DNA of 64,000 bases from Acidimicrobiales bacterium. Its GTDB lineage: Bacteria; Actinomycetota; Acidimicrobiia; Acidimicrobiales; Iamiaceae. The notes under the pieces were generated by a model. That model was not told the DNA's origin. It ran no database searches and worked only from the letters and a program-made list of their open reading frames with translations. Below are positions 17,732 to 26,475 of this stretch, in pieces. A program made the position numbers and the translations under genes. Location of the stretch: positions 103,609 to 167,608 of the forward strand of contig JAUJNP010000001.1 in the NCBI GenBank assembly GCA_030448105.1, in the 5' to 3' direction. How positions within the stretch are numbered: the stretch's first letter is position 1; each line of letters starts with the position of its first letter.

Positions 17732-18949
17732 ATGCCCGAAGCCGTGATCGTCGCCACCGCCCGCAGCCCCATCGGTCGGGCCGTCAAAGGGTCGCTGAAG
17801 GACGTCCGTCCCGACGACCTCCTCAGCCACATCGTCGACGCGGTGCTGGCCAAGGTGCCCCAGCTCGACCGCTCGGAGGTGGAGGACGTGCTGGTCGGCT
17901 GCGGCCAGCCCGCCGGTGAGGCCGGGTACAACATCGCCCGCCTGGCCGCCATCCAGGCCGGCATGCCCGACGCGCCGGGCGTCACCGTCAACCGGTACTG
18001 CTCCTCGTCCCTGCAGACCATCCGCATGGCCGCCCACGCCATCCGGGCCGGCGAGGGCGACGTGTTCCTCACCGCCGGCGTGGAGACGGTGAGCCGCTTC
18101 ATCCACGGGGCCGCCGACACGGGCCCGCACAACCCGATCTACGCCGACGCCGAGGCCCGCACGGCCAAGCGCTCCGAGGGCGGGCAGGGCCCGTGGACCC
18201 CGCCCGAGGGCTACCCCGACGTGTACATCGCCATGGGCCAGACGGCCGAGAACGTGGCCGAGGCGGAGCAGGTGGGCCGGGACGAGATGGACGAGTTCGC
18301 CGCCCTCTCCCAACAGCGGGCCACCGAGTCCCTCGAGAATGGCTACTGGGAGCAGGAGATCACCCCCGTAGACACCGTCGACGCCGAGGGCAACCCCGCC
18401 ACCGTCACCCGCGACGACGGAATCCGGGCCGGCACCACCAAGGAGGGGCTGGCCTCGCTGAAGCCGGTGTTCCGCCCCGACGGCTCCATCACCGCCGGCA
18501 ACGCCTGCCCCCTCAACGACGGTGCCGCCGCCGTGGTCGTGATGAGCGACGCCAAGGCCGCCGAGCTGGGGATCACTCCCCTGGCCAGGGTGGTGGCCTC
18601 GGGCGTGTCGGGGCTCAACCCCGAGATCATGGGCCTCGGCCCCATCGAGGCCAGCCGCCAGGCCCTGAAGCGGGCCGGCATGTCCATCGACGACATCGAC
18701 CTGGTGGAGCTCAACGAGGCGTTCGCCGCCCAGGTGATCCCCTCGGCCCGCCACCTCGGCATCGAGTGGGACAAGCTCAACGTGCGGGGCGGCTCCATCG
18801 CCCTCGGCCACCCCTTCGGCATGACGGGGGCCCGCATCATGACCACCCTGATCCACGCCCTCCAGGAGGACGAGAAGACGTTCGGCCTGGAGACCATGTG
18901 CGTGGGGGGTGGCCAGGGGATGGCCATGATCGTCGAGCGGCTGTCATAG
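17732..18949 (+). CDS. Thiolase (acetyl-CoA acyltransferase)
   Basis: A 405-residue degradative-type thiolase. Nucleophile Cys90 in NRYCSSSLQT, LNEAFAAQ, GGSIALGHPFGMTGARI (His base) and CVGGGQG (second Cys) give a complete active site. The ATG is chosen from AGGAGCG just upstream; an in-frame extension to 17633 would run into the preceding gene. It would cleave a 3-oxoacyl-CoA produced after the adjacent acyl-CoA dehydrogenase pair. It is less like FadA5 or FadA6 than the second thiolase of the window. Confidence 0.88.
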   Translation: MPEAVIVATARSPIGRAVKGSLKDVRPDDLLSHIVDAVLAKVPQLDRSEVEDVLVGCGQPAGEAGYNIARLAAIQAGMPDAPGVTVNRYCSSSLQTIRMAAHAIRAGEGDVFLTAGVETVSRFIHGAADTGPHNPIYADAEARTAKRSEGGQGPWTPPEGYPDVYIAMGQTAENVAEAEQVGRDEMDEFAALSQQRATESLENGYWEQEITPVDTVDAEGNPATVTRDDGIRAGTTKEGLASLKPVFRPDGSITAGNACPLNDGAAAVVVMSDAKAAELGITPLARVVASGVSGLNPEIMGLGPIEASRQALKRAGMSIDDIDLVELNEAFAAQVIPSARHLGIEWDKLNVRGGSIALGHPFGMTGARIMTTLIHALQEDEKTFGLETMCVGGGQGMAMIVERLS

Positions 18950-19032
18950 CCGCACCGGGGCCGCGGCATCGCCGCCGCCCGCAGTACGACCCGCCGCCCC
19001 GTGGCCTGGCCGACTGGGCGCAGCGCCTCTGG

Positions 19033-19266
19033 GTGGTGGGGCTGGCGGCGGTGGTGCTGGTCCTGGTGCTCGTGGTCGCCACCGGGCCATCCGACCTCAG
19101 CGTCCTGCGCCGGCTCTTCGTGCTGGCCACCACGGTGGCGTTCAGCGCCTGGCTCCTGCGCGAGCACCGAGACCGCCTGCCCGTCCGCGTCAGGCTGGTG
19201 ATGTTGACGGTGTGCAGCGTCGTGCTGCTCCTCCTCGTCGTGATCCTGACCGTCACCGCCTTCTGA
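19033..19266 (+). CDS. Possible small membrane protein
   Basis: About 77 residues with three hydrophobic stretches (VVGLAAVVLVLVLVVATG; RRLFVLATTVAFSAWLL; VMLTVCSVVLLLLVVILTV) separated by basic residues. The start is unclear: GTG at 19033 cuts into the first helix, and an upstream in-frame GTG at 18898 would overlap the thiolase end by 52 bp. No homologous family recognised. Apart from this ORF, the stretch 18950-19380 holds only a hairpin near 19353. Confidence 0.35.
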   Translation: MVGLAAVVLVLVLVVATGPSDLSVLRRLFVLATTVAFSAWLLREHRDRLPVRVRLVMLTVCSVVLLLLVVILTVTAF

Positions 19267-19352
19267 TGCAGCCGAGCGAGCTGGCGGAGGAGCGGGCCGG
19301 CGCGACGCCGCCCCGGTGAGGATCGAGGGCGACGGTGCGGCGGTCTTCGCAG

Positions 19353-19374
19353 GGCACCTCGACGTGTAGGTGCC
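19353..19374 (-). terminator. Hairpin downstream of the DUF222-HNH gene
   Basis: GGCACCT and AGGTGCC form a perfect 7-bp stem with an 8-base loop, 7 bp past the stop of the minus-strand DUF222-HNH gene. No U-tract follows, as is common in GC-rich actinobacteria, so termination is only a suggestion. Confidence 0.35.
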
Positions 19375-19380
19375 TGGGGC

Positions 19381-20580
19381 TCAGGCGGCGAGGCGGGTGA
19401 TGGTGATGGGGGTGCCGTCGGGCCGGTAGCAGCCGAAGCCTTGCCCGTCGGGGCGGCGTTGGATGCGGTAGCCGCCTTCGTGGACGAGGTGGTGGTGATG
19501 CGAGCAGAGCAGGCCGAGCTGGTCGAGGTTGGTCTGCCCGCCCTGGTCCCAGGGTTTGAGGTGATGGGCTTCACACCAGCCCGGCGGGGCCGTGCACCCG
19601 GTGAACACACAGCCCTGGTCGCGCACGGTCAGGGCCCGGCGTTGGGCGGGGGTGACGGTGCGTTCCAGGCGGCCCAGGTCCAAGATCTCCGACCGGCCCC
19701 GGCAGATGACCCGCCCGATCCGGCTGTCACAGGCCAACCGCCGGGCCGTCTCGGCCGCGATGGGCCCGGCCCCCACGATGTCGGTCTCGGCGCCGTCATG
19801 GCCGGTGAGGGTGTTCAGGTCCACGATGACCGACACCACCGGCGGGGTCCGGGTGTCCACGCTGCCGTCCAGCCCGGCGGCCCGGGCGACCAGGTCCACC
19901 AGGGCCCGGGCCATCCGCTGCGCAGCAGTGGTCTGCACCCCGTCGGCCGACGCCGCCTGGGCCCGGTAGAGCCGCTCGGCGTGGAGACCAGGGCGGCGTG
20001 CAGCTGGGCGCCGTCGGCCACCTCCAGGTCGCCTTCGAGGTGCCAACGGCCGCCGAAGCCCTGCCGCACCCGCACCTCGGAAGGCTCCGCGGCCCGGGGC
20101 TCAGCTCCGTCGGCGTCGACCCGGCACAGCCAGTGGCGCATCACCGTGGCCGTCTGGTCCACGCTCAGGTCCCGCACCGCCTCGAGGAGCATGGCCTCGT
20201 CCCGGTCGAACGCCTCGGCGACCCGGGGGTTCACGAACCGCAACATGGTCCGCACCTTGGTGGTGCCCAACGAGGCGCACGCCGCTTCGCTCAACGGGAT
20301 GAGAGCGCAGCATCCGGCCGTGGCGCACCAGGGCCGCCGCCTGCGAACGCGCCACATCGGCCCGGGCCGCCAACCACGACGACGCCGACGCTGCCCCATC
20401 GGCCGCATTCACCACCCGCGCATCGAACACGGTCGCCGCCCGCAACTGCACCGCCTCCAACGCGGAACGAGCCCGATCCAACGCCAGGAGCCACTCACCC
20501 ACCTCGCCGTCGCTCAGCGACCGGGCGTCGACCGTGAGCAACTCATCGATCGAGAACTCGGACAACTGATCCGAACACAT
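19381..20580 (-). pseudogene. Broken DUF222-HNH endonuclease-like gene (13E12 type)
   Basis: The reading frame of a DUF222-HNH protein is spread over three frames. The N-terminal part (MCSDQLSEFSIDELL to LVRHGRMLRS) runs to about 20300. The middle (TTKVRTMLRFVNPRVAEAFDRDEAM to DGAQLHAALV) then follows in a second frame to about 19990, and the C-terminus (AERLYRAQAASADG to the end) in a third. The C-terminal part has an intact HNH motif (CVFTGCTAPPGWCEAHHLKPW ... LCSHHHHLVHEGG). Two frameshifts, near 20290 and 19985, are needed; sequencing error is the alternative. The ATG at 20580 follows a TATGCT -10-like hexamer by 6 bp and could be leaderless. DUF222-HNH genes are often multicopy in actinobacteria. 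Confidence 0.75.
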
Positions 20581-20670
20581 ATCTGTAGCATACTGTCTCA
20601 ACCTCCGTCATACGGGGTCAATGGAAGGAAGTTTCGCCCTTGACGTAGCCGTGGGCATCGGGGTGGCCCG

Positions 20671-21393
20671 TTACCGCAACAGGAGGGGGCGCTCGAAGTC
20701 GGTGTTGTCCACGACGATGTCGGCGCGAGACATCGGGTCGACCTCGCCGATGTAGATCGTCTCAGCGGCCAGGTACCGATTGCGGTGCAACGCCTCGGCG
20801 TGTTCCGCTCCCCCTTCGCGCTCGCAGTCTCGAGCCACCCCGCGGCGGACCGAGAGCTCGGGAGCGATGTGAAGCCAGATCCGCATGTCCCAGCGCCAGT
20901 CGAGCTCAGGGCGGAAGGCGAACATGCCGTCCACGATGAGCACGCCATCGGTGGGCATGGCCACGACGGTGCCGGAGTGGTCGACCTGGGTCAGGGGGTC
21001 GATGCCGCACAACGCCACCCGGCCGGAGCCACCCGGGGAGGAGGGGTCGAGCAGCAGCCGGCTGGCTGCGTCGCAGTCGAACGCGTTGCGGTAGTAACCG
21101 TCACCGGACAGGCGGTCGTACAGGTGCCGCTCCTTCCACGGGCGTTTGAAGTCGTCGAGCGACGCCCGCAGCACGACCCGCCCGGCGTGGGCTACCCGGT
21201 GGGCCAGCTCATGGCCGAGGGTCGTCTTGCCCGCTGCCGTGTGCCCGTCCAGTGCGACCCGGACGCGGCGAGGTCCGAAGGCGAGGATGCGCCGCGCGAT
21301 CGCGTCGAGCACGGCCGACCGAACCGCACCAGGCGCCGGCGGCATCGGCTGCTGCCAGCTCGAGACGGACAACTCGACGCGTCCACCTGCCAC
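20671..21393 (-). CDS. Uridine kinase-like P-loop kinase
   Basis: A 240-residue P-loop kinase with Walker A GHTAAGKTT, a substrate segment SLDDFKRPWKERHLYDRLSGDGYYRNAFD and acidic LIVDGMFAF, resembling the uridine kinase/phosphoribulokinase fold. It may phosphorylate a nucleoside or a related small molecule. Start taken at GTG 21393; an ATG at 21345 (MPPAPGAV) is equally possible and would remove the first 16 residues. Single gene with no operon partners. Confidence 0.75.
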   Translation of the reverse strand: MAGGRVELSVSSWQQPMPPAPGAVRSAVLDAIARRILAFGPRRVRVALDGHTAAGKTTLGHELAHRVAHAGRVVLRASLDDFKRPWKERHLYDRLSGDGYYRNAFDCDAASRLLLDPSSPGGSGRVALCGIDPLTQVDHSGTVVAMPTDGVLIVDGMFAFRPELDWRWDMRIWLHIAPELSVRRGVARDCEREGGAEHAEALHRNRYLAAETIYIGEVDPMSRADIVVDNTDFERPLLLR

Positions 21394-21485
21394 CGGCCAA
21401 ACGTAACTGTCCGTAGACCGGGCACGGGCGGCCCCGTCAGGCCAGCGGCGCCGTCAGCCGCTGATGACCTCGGCGTCGTCGAGGT

Positions 21486-22403
21486 TCATTCCGCGCCGTA
21501 CACGGGGGTGGGATCCGGGGCTTGGGCCAGGAGCTTGCGGACGGCCACACCCACGTCGGCGGGTTCCCAGCGGGCGCCGTTGTCGATGACCGGGCCGTGG
21601 CGCCAGCCGTCGGCCACCGACACCTTGCCCCCCTCTACTTCGAAGACCCGGCCCGTGACGTCGGCGCTCTCCGACGACCCCAGCCACACCACCAGCGGGG
21701 CCACGTTGTCGGCGGCCATGGCGTCGAACCCTCCGTCGGTGGGGGCGGCCATCATCTCGGTGAACACCCCCTCGGTCATGCGGGTGCGGGCGGCGGGGGC
21801 GATGGCGTTGGCGGTGATCCCGTAGCGGCCCAGCTCGGCCGCCTGCACCAGGGTCAGTGAGGCGATGGCGCCCTTGGCCGCCGAATACGCGCTCTGGCCC
21901 ACGCTGCCCATCAGGCCCGCCCCCGAGGTGGTGTTGACGAGCCGGGCGTCGACCACCCGCCCCGCCTTCGCCTCCTCCCGCCAGTGCTGCGCCGCCCACC
22001 GGGCCGGGGCGAAGTGGCCCTTCAGGTGCACCCGCACCACCGCGTCCCACTCGTCCTCGGTGCTCGACACGAACATCCGGTCGCGGACGAAACCGGCGTT
22101 GTTGACCACCACGTCGAGGCGGCCGAACGCCTCCACCGCGGTGTTCACCAGTCGCTGGGCGCCCTCCCAGTCGGCCACGTCGTCGCCGTTGGCCACTGCC
22201 ACGCCACCCATGGCCTCGATCTCGGCCACCACCTCGGCCGCCGCCCCGCCCGTGCCCGCACCGGAGCCGTCGAGGGCGGTGTCGAGGTCGTTGACCACCA
22301 CCCGGGCCCCCTGCCGGGCGAACTCGACGGCGTGGCCCCGGCCGATCCCCCGGCCCGCTCCCGTCACGATGACGACCCGGCCATCACAGATCCCCGCAGC
22401 CAT
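21486..22403 (-). CDS. SDR dehydrogenase, Rv3548c-like, of steroid catabolism
   Basis: A 305-residue short-chain dehydrogenase/reductase with TGAGRGIG nucleotide motif, NNAG, and Ser-Tyr-Lys triad (TTSGAGLMG ... YSAAKGA). The long C-terminal tail (GWRHGPVIDNGARWEPADVGVAV ... PVYGAE) and overall run match mycobacterial Rv3548c, a KstR2-regulon SDR, much better than generic SDRs. It probably oxidises a 3-hydroxyacyl-CoA in HIP or side-chain degradation. A type A operator lies 14 bp upstream, shared with the divergent LLM gene. Confidence 0.85.
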   Translation of the reverse strand: MAAGICDGRVVIVTGAGRGIGRGHAVEFARQGARVVVNDLDTALDGSGAGTGGAAAEVVAEIEAMGGVAVANGDDVADWEGAQRLVNTAVEAFGRLDVVVNNAGFVRDRMFVSSTEDEWDAVVRVHLKGHFAPARWAAQHWREEAKAGRVVDARLVNTTSGAGLMGSVGQSAYSAAKGAIASLTLVQAAELGRYGITANAIAPAARTRMTEGVFTEMMAAPTDGGFDAMAADNVAPLVVWLGSSESADVTGRVFEVEGGKVSVADGWRHGPVIDNGARWEPADVGVAVRKLLAQAPDPTPVYGAE

Positions 22404-22416
22404 CGGGCCACCGTAT

Positions 22417-22431
22417 CTGACGCTCTGTCAG
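22417..22431. promoter_or_regulatory. Type A operator CTGACGCTCTGTCAG
   Basis: Palindrome between the divergent Rv3548c-like SDR (14 bp) and LLM oxidoreductase (20 bp), so one repressor could control both. Outer arms CTGAC/GTCAG are intact. Confidence 0.7.
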
Positions 22432-22450
22432 GCAACAGTAGGGTCGGTCT

Positions 22451-23287
22451 GTGGACCTCGGGGTCACCATGTTCTGCACCGACCGGTCGATGCGCCCGGA
22501 CGACCTGGCGGTGGCGGCCGAGGAGCGGGGCTTCGGCTCGCTGTGGGTGCCCGAGCACACCCACATCCCCACCAGCCGACGCACCCCGGCACCGGCCGGT
22601 GAGCCGCTGGCCGAGCAGTACCTCCGCACCCTCGACCCCTTCGTGGCCCTCACCGCCGCCGCCGCCGTCACCACCCAGCTTCGGGTCGGCACCGGCATCG
22701 CCCTGGTGGCCCAGCGCGAGCCGATCGTCACGGCCAAGGCCGTCGCCACCCTCGACCTGCTGTCGCGCGGCCGGTTCTCGTTCGGGATCGGGTTCGGCTG
22801 GAACGTGGAGGAGCTGGCCGACCACGGCGTGCCCAAGGCGGAACGGCGGGCCGTGGTCCGCGAGCGGGTCCTCGCCATGCAGCGGCTATGGGCCGACGAC
22901 GAGGCCGCCTTCGAGGGTGAGCACGTGCGGCTCTCGCCGTCGTGGGCTTGGCCCAAGCCGGTGCAGCGACCCTGGCCACCGGTCCTGCTCGGCGGGGCGG
23001 CCGGGCCCACCCTCTTCGCCCAAATCGCCGAGTACGCCGACGGATGGATGCCCGTGGGCGGCTCGGGCCTGGCCGGCTCGCTCACCGAACTGCGCCGGGT
23101 GTGGGCCGAGGCCGGGCGCGACCCCGCCGCCCTGCAGGTGGTGCCGTTCGGGACGCTGCCCGACGAGGGCAAGCTGGCCCACTACCGGGAGCTGGGCTGC
23201 ACCGGTTGCATCCTGCAGCTGCCGTCGGCGGCGGCCGACGAGGTGTACGCCGCCCTCGACGAGTTCGCCCGCTTCCTGCCCCAGTGA
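22451..23287 (+). CDS. LLM-class F420-dependent oxidoreductase
   Basis: A 278-residue luciferase-like TIM-barrel oxidoreductase of the TIGR03619 kind (ERGFGSLWVPEHTHIP, then QLRVGTGIALVAQREPIVTAKAVATLDLLSRGRFSFGIG and GWNVEEL). Complete with no transmembrane segment. GTG start 20 bp after a type A operator. It is divergent from an Rv3548c-like SDR and so is likely part of the steroid regulon. The reaction is unknown; members reduce or oxidise F420-linked substrates. Confidence 0.83.
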   Translation: MDLGVTMFCTDRSMRPDDLAVAAEERGFGSLWVPEHTHIPTSRRTPAPAGEPLAEQYLRTLDPFVALTAAAAVTTQLRVGTGIALVAQREPIVTAKAVATLDLLSRGRFSFGIGFGWNVEELADHGVPKAERRAVVRERVLAMQRLWADDEAAFEGEHVRLSPSWAWPKPVQRPWPPVLLGGAAGPTLFAQIAEYADGWMPVGGSGLAGSLTELRRVWAEAGRDPAALQVVPFGTLPDEGKLAHYRELGCTGCILQLPSAAADEVYAALDEFARFLPQ

Positions 23288-24105
23288 CCGGCCCCGGCCC
23301 GCCGGTGGTCGTCACCGATCCCGCCGACCCGCGCCTAGTCGCCTTCACCCGGCTCACCGACGCCGAGCTGCGCCGCCGCGTGGAGGCCGAGCACGGGCTC
23401 TTCGTCGTGGAGGGCATCCTCGCCATCGAGCGGTTGCTGACCTCGACGTACCGCCCCCACTCGTTCCTGTTGACCGAGCGGGCCCTCGCCCGCCTCGGCG
23501 ACGGCCCTCGTGCCACCGGGGCGCCGGTTTACATCGCCTCGCCCGAGCTGCTGCGGGCGGTGGTGGGCTTCGAACTCCACCGGGGCGCGGTGGCCGCCGC
23601 TCGCCGGCCGGCGCCGGTCGACCCGGCCGAGGTGATCGAAGGGGCCCGCCGGCTGCTCGTCGTCGAGGGCGTGAACGACGCCGAGAACCTCGGTTCCCTG
23701 TTCCGCAACGCCGCCGCCTTCGGTGTGGACGCCGTCCTGCTCGATCCGACGTGCGCGGACCCGCTCTACCGCCGGGCGGTGCGCGTGTCGATGGGCCACG
23801 TGCTGGCCGTGCCGTTTGCCCGGCTGGCGCCCTGGCCGGCGGGGCTCGAAGGGCTGCGCCGCGCCGGTGTGGCCGTGGTGGCCCTCACGCCGCACCCGGA
23901 GGCCGAGCCCATCTACGGGATCGACTCGATCGACGGTCCCGTCGCCCTGGTCGTGGGAGCCGAAGGACCAGGGCTGCACGACTCGACGCTCGGCGCGGCC
24001 GACCTCCGGGTGCGCATCCCGATGGCCGCCGGCGTCGACTCGCTCAACGTCGCCACCGCAGCCGCGGTGGCCCTGCACCGCCTGGCCGAGCGCTCCGTCG
24101 GCTGA
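23284..24105 (+). CDS. SpoU/TrmH family RNA 2'-O-methyltransferase
   Basis: A 273-residue SPOUT-class methyltransferase. An N-terminal substrate-binding domain (EAEHGLFVVEGILAIERLL) precedes the three SpoU motifs: NDAENLGSLFRNAAAFG, VVGAEGPGL and IPMAAGVDSLNVATAAAVAL. It should methylate a ribose 2'-OH in tRNA or rRNA using S-adenosylmethionine. The GTG start overlaps the LLM stop as GTGA, so a housekeeping enzyme is transcriptionally tied to a catabolic gene. Confidence 0.87.
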   Translation: MTGPGPPVVVTDPADPRLVAFTRLTDAELRRRVEAEHGLFVVEGILAIERLLTSTYRPHSFLLTERALARLGDGPRATGAPVYIASPELLRAVVGFELHRGAVAAARRPAPVDPAEVIEGARRLLVVEGVNDAENLGSLFRNAAAFGVDAVLLDPTCADPLYRRAVRVSMGHVLAVPFARLAPWPAGLEGLRRAGVAVVALTPHPEAEPIYGIDSIDGPVALVVGAEGPGLHDSTLGAADLRVRIPMAAGVDSLNVATAAAVALHRLAERSVG

Positions 24106-24128
24106 CGGCCTTTGGGCAAAGGGGTGCC

Positions 24129-24305
24129 ATGCTCTGGCCCATGACCATCGCTCCGGCCGCTACCGCGCTGGCGGCGGCCGACCCTCCCGCCGACTCCTAC
24201 ATCGGCCTGGGGCTCATGGTGCTGGCATTGGTGGGTGCGCTGGTGATGACGGTCATCGTGCTGGTGCGAAACCGGCGAGCCGATCCCGATCCCGACCGGG
24301 GCTAG
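24129..24305 (+). CDS. Small single-pass membrane protein
   Basis: A 58-residue protein with one hydrophobic segment (IGLGLMVLALVGALVMTVIVLV) and a short basic/acidic tail (RNRRADPDPDRG). The first ATG follows AAGGGG by 5 bp; a second ATG 12 bp later would give 54 residues. No family recognised. It follows the methyltransferase by 23 bp and converges with fadA6. Confidence 0.5.
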   Translation: MLWPMTIAPAATALAAADPPADSYIGLGLMVLALVGALVMTVIVLVRNRRADPDPDRG

Positions 24306-24332
24306 CGGTCGTCACCGGCATCGCATCCGGCT

Positions 24333-25481
24333 TCAGCAGCGCTCGAGAATGGTGACGTTGGCCTGGCCGCCGCCCTCGCACATGGTCTGCAGCCCGTAGC
24401 GCCCGCCGGTGCGCTCCAGCTCGTGCAGGAGGGTGGTCATCAGCCGGGCACCGGTGGCGCCGAGCGGGTGGCCGAGGGCGATGGCGCCCCCGTTCACGTT
24501 GACCCGGGACAGGTCGGCATCCAGCTCGCGCTGCCAGGCCAGCACCACCGAGGCGAACGCCTCGTTGATCTCCACCAGGTCGATGTCTTCGAGGGACAGT
24601 CCCGTGCGTTCCAGCGCCCAACGGGTGGCGGGGATGGGGGCGGTGAGCATGTAGATGGGGTCGTCGCCCCGCACGCTCATGTGGTGGATGCGGGCCCGCG
24701 GGGTGAGCCCGTGGTCGGCCAACGCCTGCTCGCTCACGACGAGCAGGGCGGCGGACGCGTCGCTGATCTGGCTGGCCACCGCGGCTGTCACCCGGCCGCC
24801 TTCGATGAGGGTGGGCAGCGACCGGATCTTGGCCAGGTCCGGCTCCCGGGGCCCTTCGTCGGCGGTGACTCCGGCGAGGGGCGCGATCTCGGCCTGGAAC
24901 CGACCCGAGTCACGCGCCCGGATGGCGCGCTCGTGCGATTGCACCGCGAGCTCCTCCATGTCGTCCCGGGAGACGGCCCACTTCTCGGCGATCATCTCGG
25001 CGCTGCGGAACTGGCTCACCTCGCCCTCGCCGTAGCGGCGCACCCAACCCTCCGAGCCGGTGAAGGGGTCGGCGAACCCGAGCGGCTGGGCGAGCGTCAT
25101 GGCCGAGCTGATGGGGATCATTGACATCTGCTGGACGCCTCCGGCCACCACCACGTCGGCCACGCCGGCCATCACCGCCTGCGCCGCGAAGTGGATCGCC
25201 TGCTGTCCCGACCCGCACTGGCGGTCGACGGTGGTGCCGGGCACGTGGTCGGGCAACCCAGCCGCCAGCCAGGCGGTGCGGGCGATGTCGCCGGCCTGGC
25301 CGCCGACGGTGTCGACGCAGCCGAACACCACGTCGTCCACCGCGGCGGGGTCGATCCCCGATCGGTCCACCAGGGCGCCGATGGCATGGGCGCCGAGGTC
25401 GGCCGGGTGCACGGCGCTCAGCCCACCCCCGCGCCGGCCCACCGGGGAGCGGACCGCTTCGACGATGTAGGCCTCGGGCAT
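24333..25481 (-). CDS. fadA6: Thiolase FadA6, steroid C/D-ring degradation
   Basis: A 382-residue thiolase matching mycobacterial FadA6 along its length: [35 protein letters not shown], catalytic Cys89 in [36 protein letters not shown] and [13 protein letters not shown]. In M. tuberculosis FadA6 belongs to the KstR2 regulon and acts late, after ring C opening, on MOODA-CoA-derived 3-oxoacyl-CoA. Here it ends the echA20-ipdABC operon, which supports the call. ATG chosen because upstream in-frame codons extend into the neighbouring gene. Confidence 0.9.
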   Translation of the reverse strand: MPEAYIVEAVRSPVGRRGGGLSAVHPADLGAHAIGALVDRSGIDPAAVDDVVFGCVDTVGGQAGDIARTAWLAAGLPDHVPGTTVDRQCGSGQQAIHFAAQAVMAGVADVVVAGGVQQMSMIPISSAMTLAQPLGFADPFTGSEGWVRRYGEGEVSQFRSAEMIAEKWAVSRDDMEELAVQSHERAIRARDSGRFQAEIAPLAGVTADEGPREPDLAKIRSLPTLIEGGRVTAAVASQISDASAALLVVSEQALADHGLTPRARIHHMSVRGDDPIYMLTAPIPATRWALERTGLSLEDIDLVEINEAFASVVLAWQRELDADLSRVNVNGGAIALGHPLGATGARLMTTLLHELERTGGRYGLQTMCEGGGQANVTILERC

Positions 25482-25497
25482 GGTGGCTCCTTCCCGG

Positions 25498-26475
25498 TCA
25501 CACGCCGATGGCGTGACCGACTCGGTCGCGGTGCCAGCCGGCGTCGCCCCACGCGGCGGCAAGGGCCCAGCTCCGCTTCAGGTAGAGGTGGAGGTCGTAC
25601 TCGACGGTGTAGCCGATGGCCCCGTGGCACTGCAGGGCGGCGGCGCCGACCTCCCGGGCGGCATCGGAGGCCATGGCCTTGGCCATCGACGTGTCACGAC
25701 CGCGTTCGGGCCGGTCGTGGGTGATCGACCACGCCGCCCGGTGCACCGCCGGCCGAGCGAAGGACAGGTGCACCAACGCGTCGGCCAGGCGGTGCTTCAC
25801 CGCCTGGAAGCTGCCGACGGGCACACCGAACTGGCGCCGTTCGCGCACATAGGCGACGGTGAGGTCCAGCATCCGCTGCGAGAGACCCACCAGCTGGGCG
25901 GCGGTGCCGAGCACCCCCCGGTCGAAGGCGCGCTCGACGTCCTCGTTGGCGGCGACCACCCGCCCACCCGTCGTCCCCGCCTGCACCCGAGCGGCGGCCA
26001 GCGCCCCGTCAACCGCGGCCACCGGGGAGACCTGGGCTTCGGCCGCCGCCACCGTCACCAGTTCCCCGCCCCGCCTCAGCAGGAACGTGTCGGCCCCGGC
26101 GGCGAAGGGGACCACCGCCCCGGCCAGGTCGGTGGCGACCCGGCCGGCCGCGACACCGAGCGGTGCGGCCACGCACGCGGTCTCGACGAACGGGTGGGGC
26201 AGCGCCGCGTAGCCGGTCTCCTCGGCGAGCAGCACCCAGTCGAGCGGACCGAGGCCCAGGCCGTCGCCCACGGCGGGCAAGGCCACCGCCAGCGCGCCCA
26301 TGTCGGCCAACCGGGACCACACCGCCTCCACCCTCGCCGCCGGCGACCGGGCGCCCGCGCCCGCCGGCCCGGCCGGCCACGCCCCCCGCACGACGTCGGG
26401 CCCGCACTCCTTGTCGAGCAGGTCCCGCACGGCGTCCCGGAAGAAGAGCTGGTCCTCGGTGAACGCGAACCTCAT
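25498..26475 (-). CDS. Acyl-CoA dehydrogenase small partner subunit (FadE32/33-like)
   Basis: A 325-residue acyl-CoA dehydrogenase (MRFAFTEDQLFFRDAVRDLLDKE; ALQCHGAIGYTVEYDLHLYLKRSW). It is short, and the helix-G base is absent (GTAAQLVGLSQRMLDL), as in the FadE32/FadE33 partners of FadE31 in the HIP cluster. ATG overlaps the stop of the catalytic partner as ATGA. It is expected to contribute FAD contacts in an alpha2beta2 enzyme that desaturates a ring-opened HIP metabolite. Choice between FadE32 and FadE33 cannot be made by eye. Confidence 0.84.
   Translation of the reverse strand: MRFAFTEDQLFFRDAVRDLLDKECGPDVVRGAWPAGPAGAGARSPAARVEAVWSRLADMGALAVALPAVGDGLGLGPLDWVLLAEETGYAALPHPFVETACVAAPLGVAAGRVATDLAGAVVPFAAGADTFLLRRGGELVTVAAAEAQVSPVAAVDGALAAARVQAGTTGGRVVAANEDVERAFDRGVLGTAAQLVGLSQRMLDLTVAYVRERRQFGVPVGSFQAVKHRLADALVHLSFARPAVHRAAWSITHDRPERGRDTSMAKAMASDAAREVGAAALQCHGAIGYTVEYDLHLYLKRSWALAAAWGDAGWHRDRVGHAIGV

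Noticed and set aside
19001..19201. Alternative ORF overlapping the small membrane protein
   Set aside because: Trp/Ser-rich out-of-frame translation; the other frame has coherent hydrophobic helices.
20602..20670. Promoter or small RNA upstream of the DUF222 gene
   Set aside because: Lower GC than the surroundings, but no -35 at proper distance and no stable fold beyond the noted TATGCT hexamer.
21984..24129. Long plus-strand open frame through the SDR, LLM and methyltransferase genes
   Set aside because: It covers three well-supported genes in other frames and has no domain pattern. Only its last 58 codons look like a separate small membrane protein.
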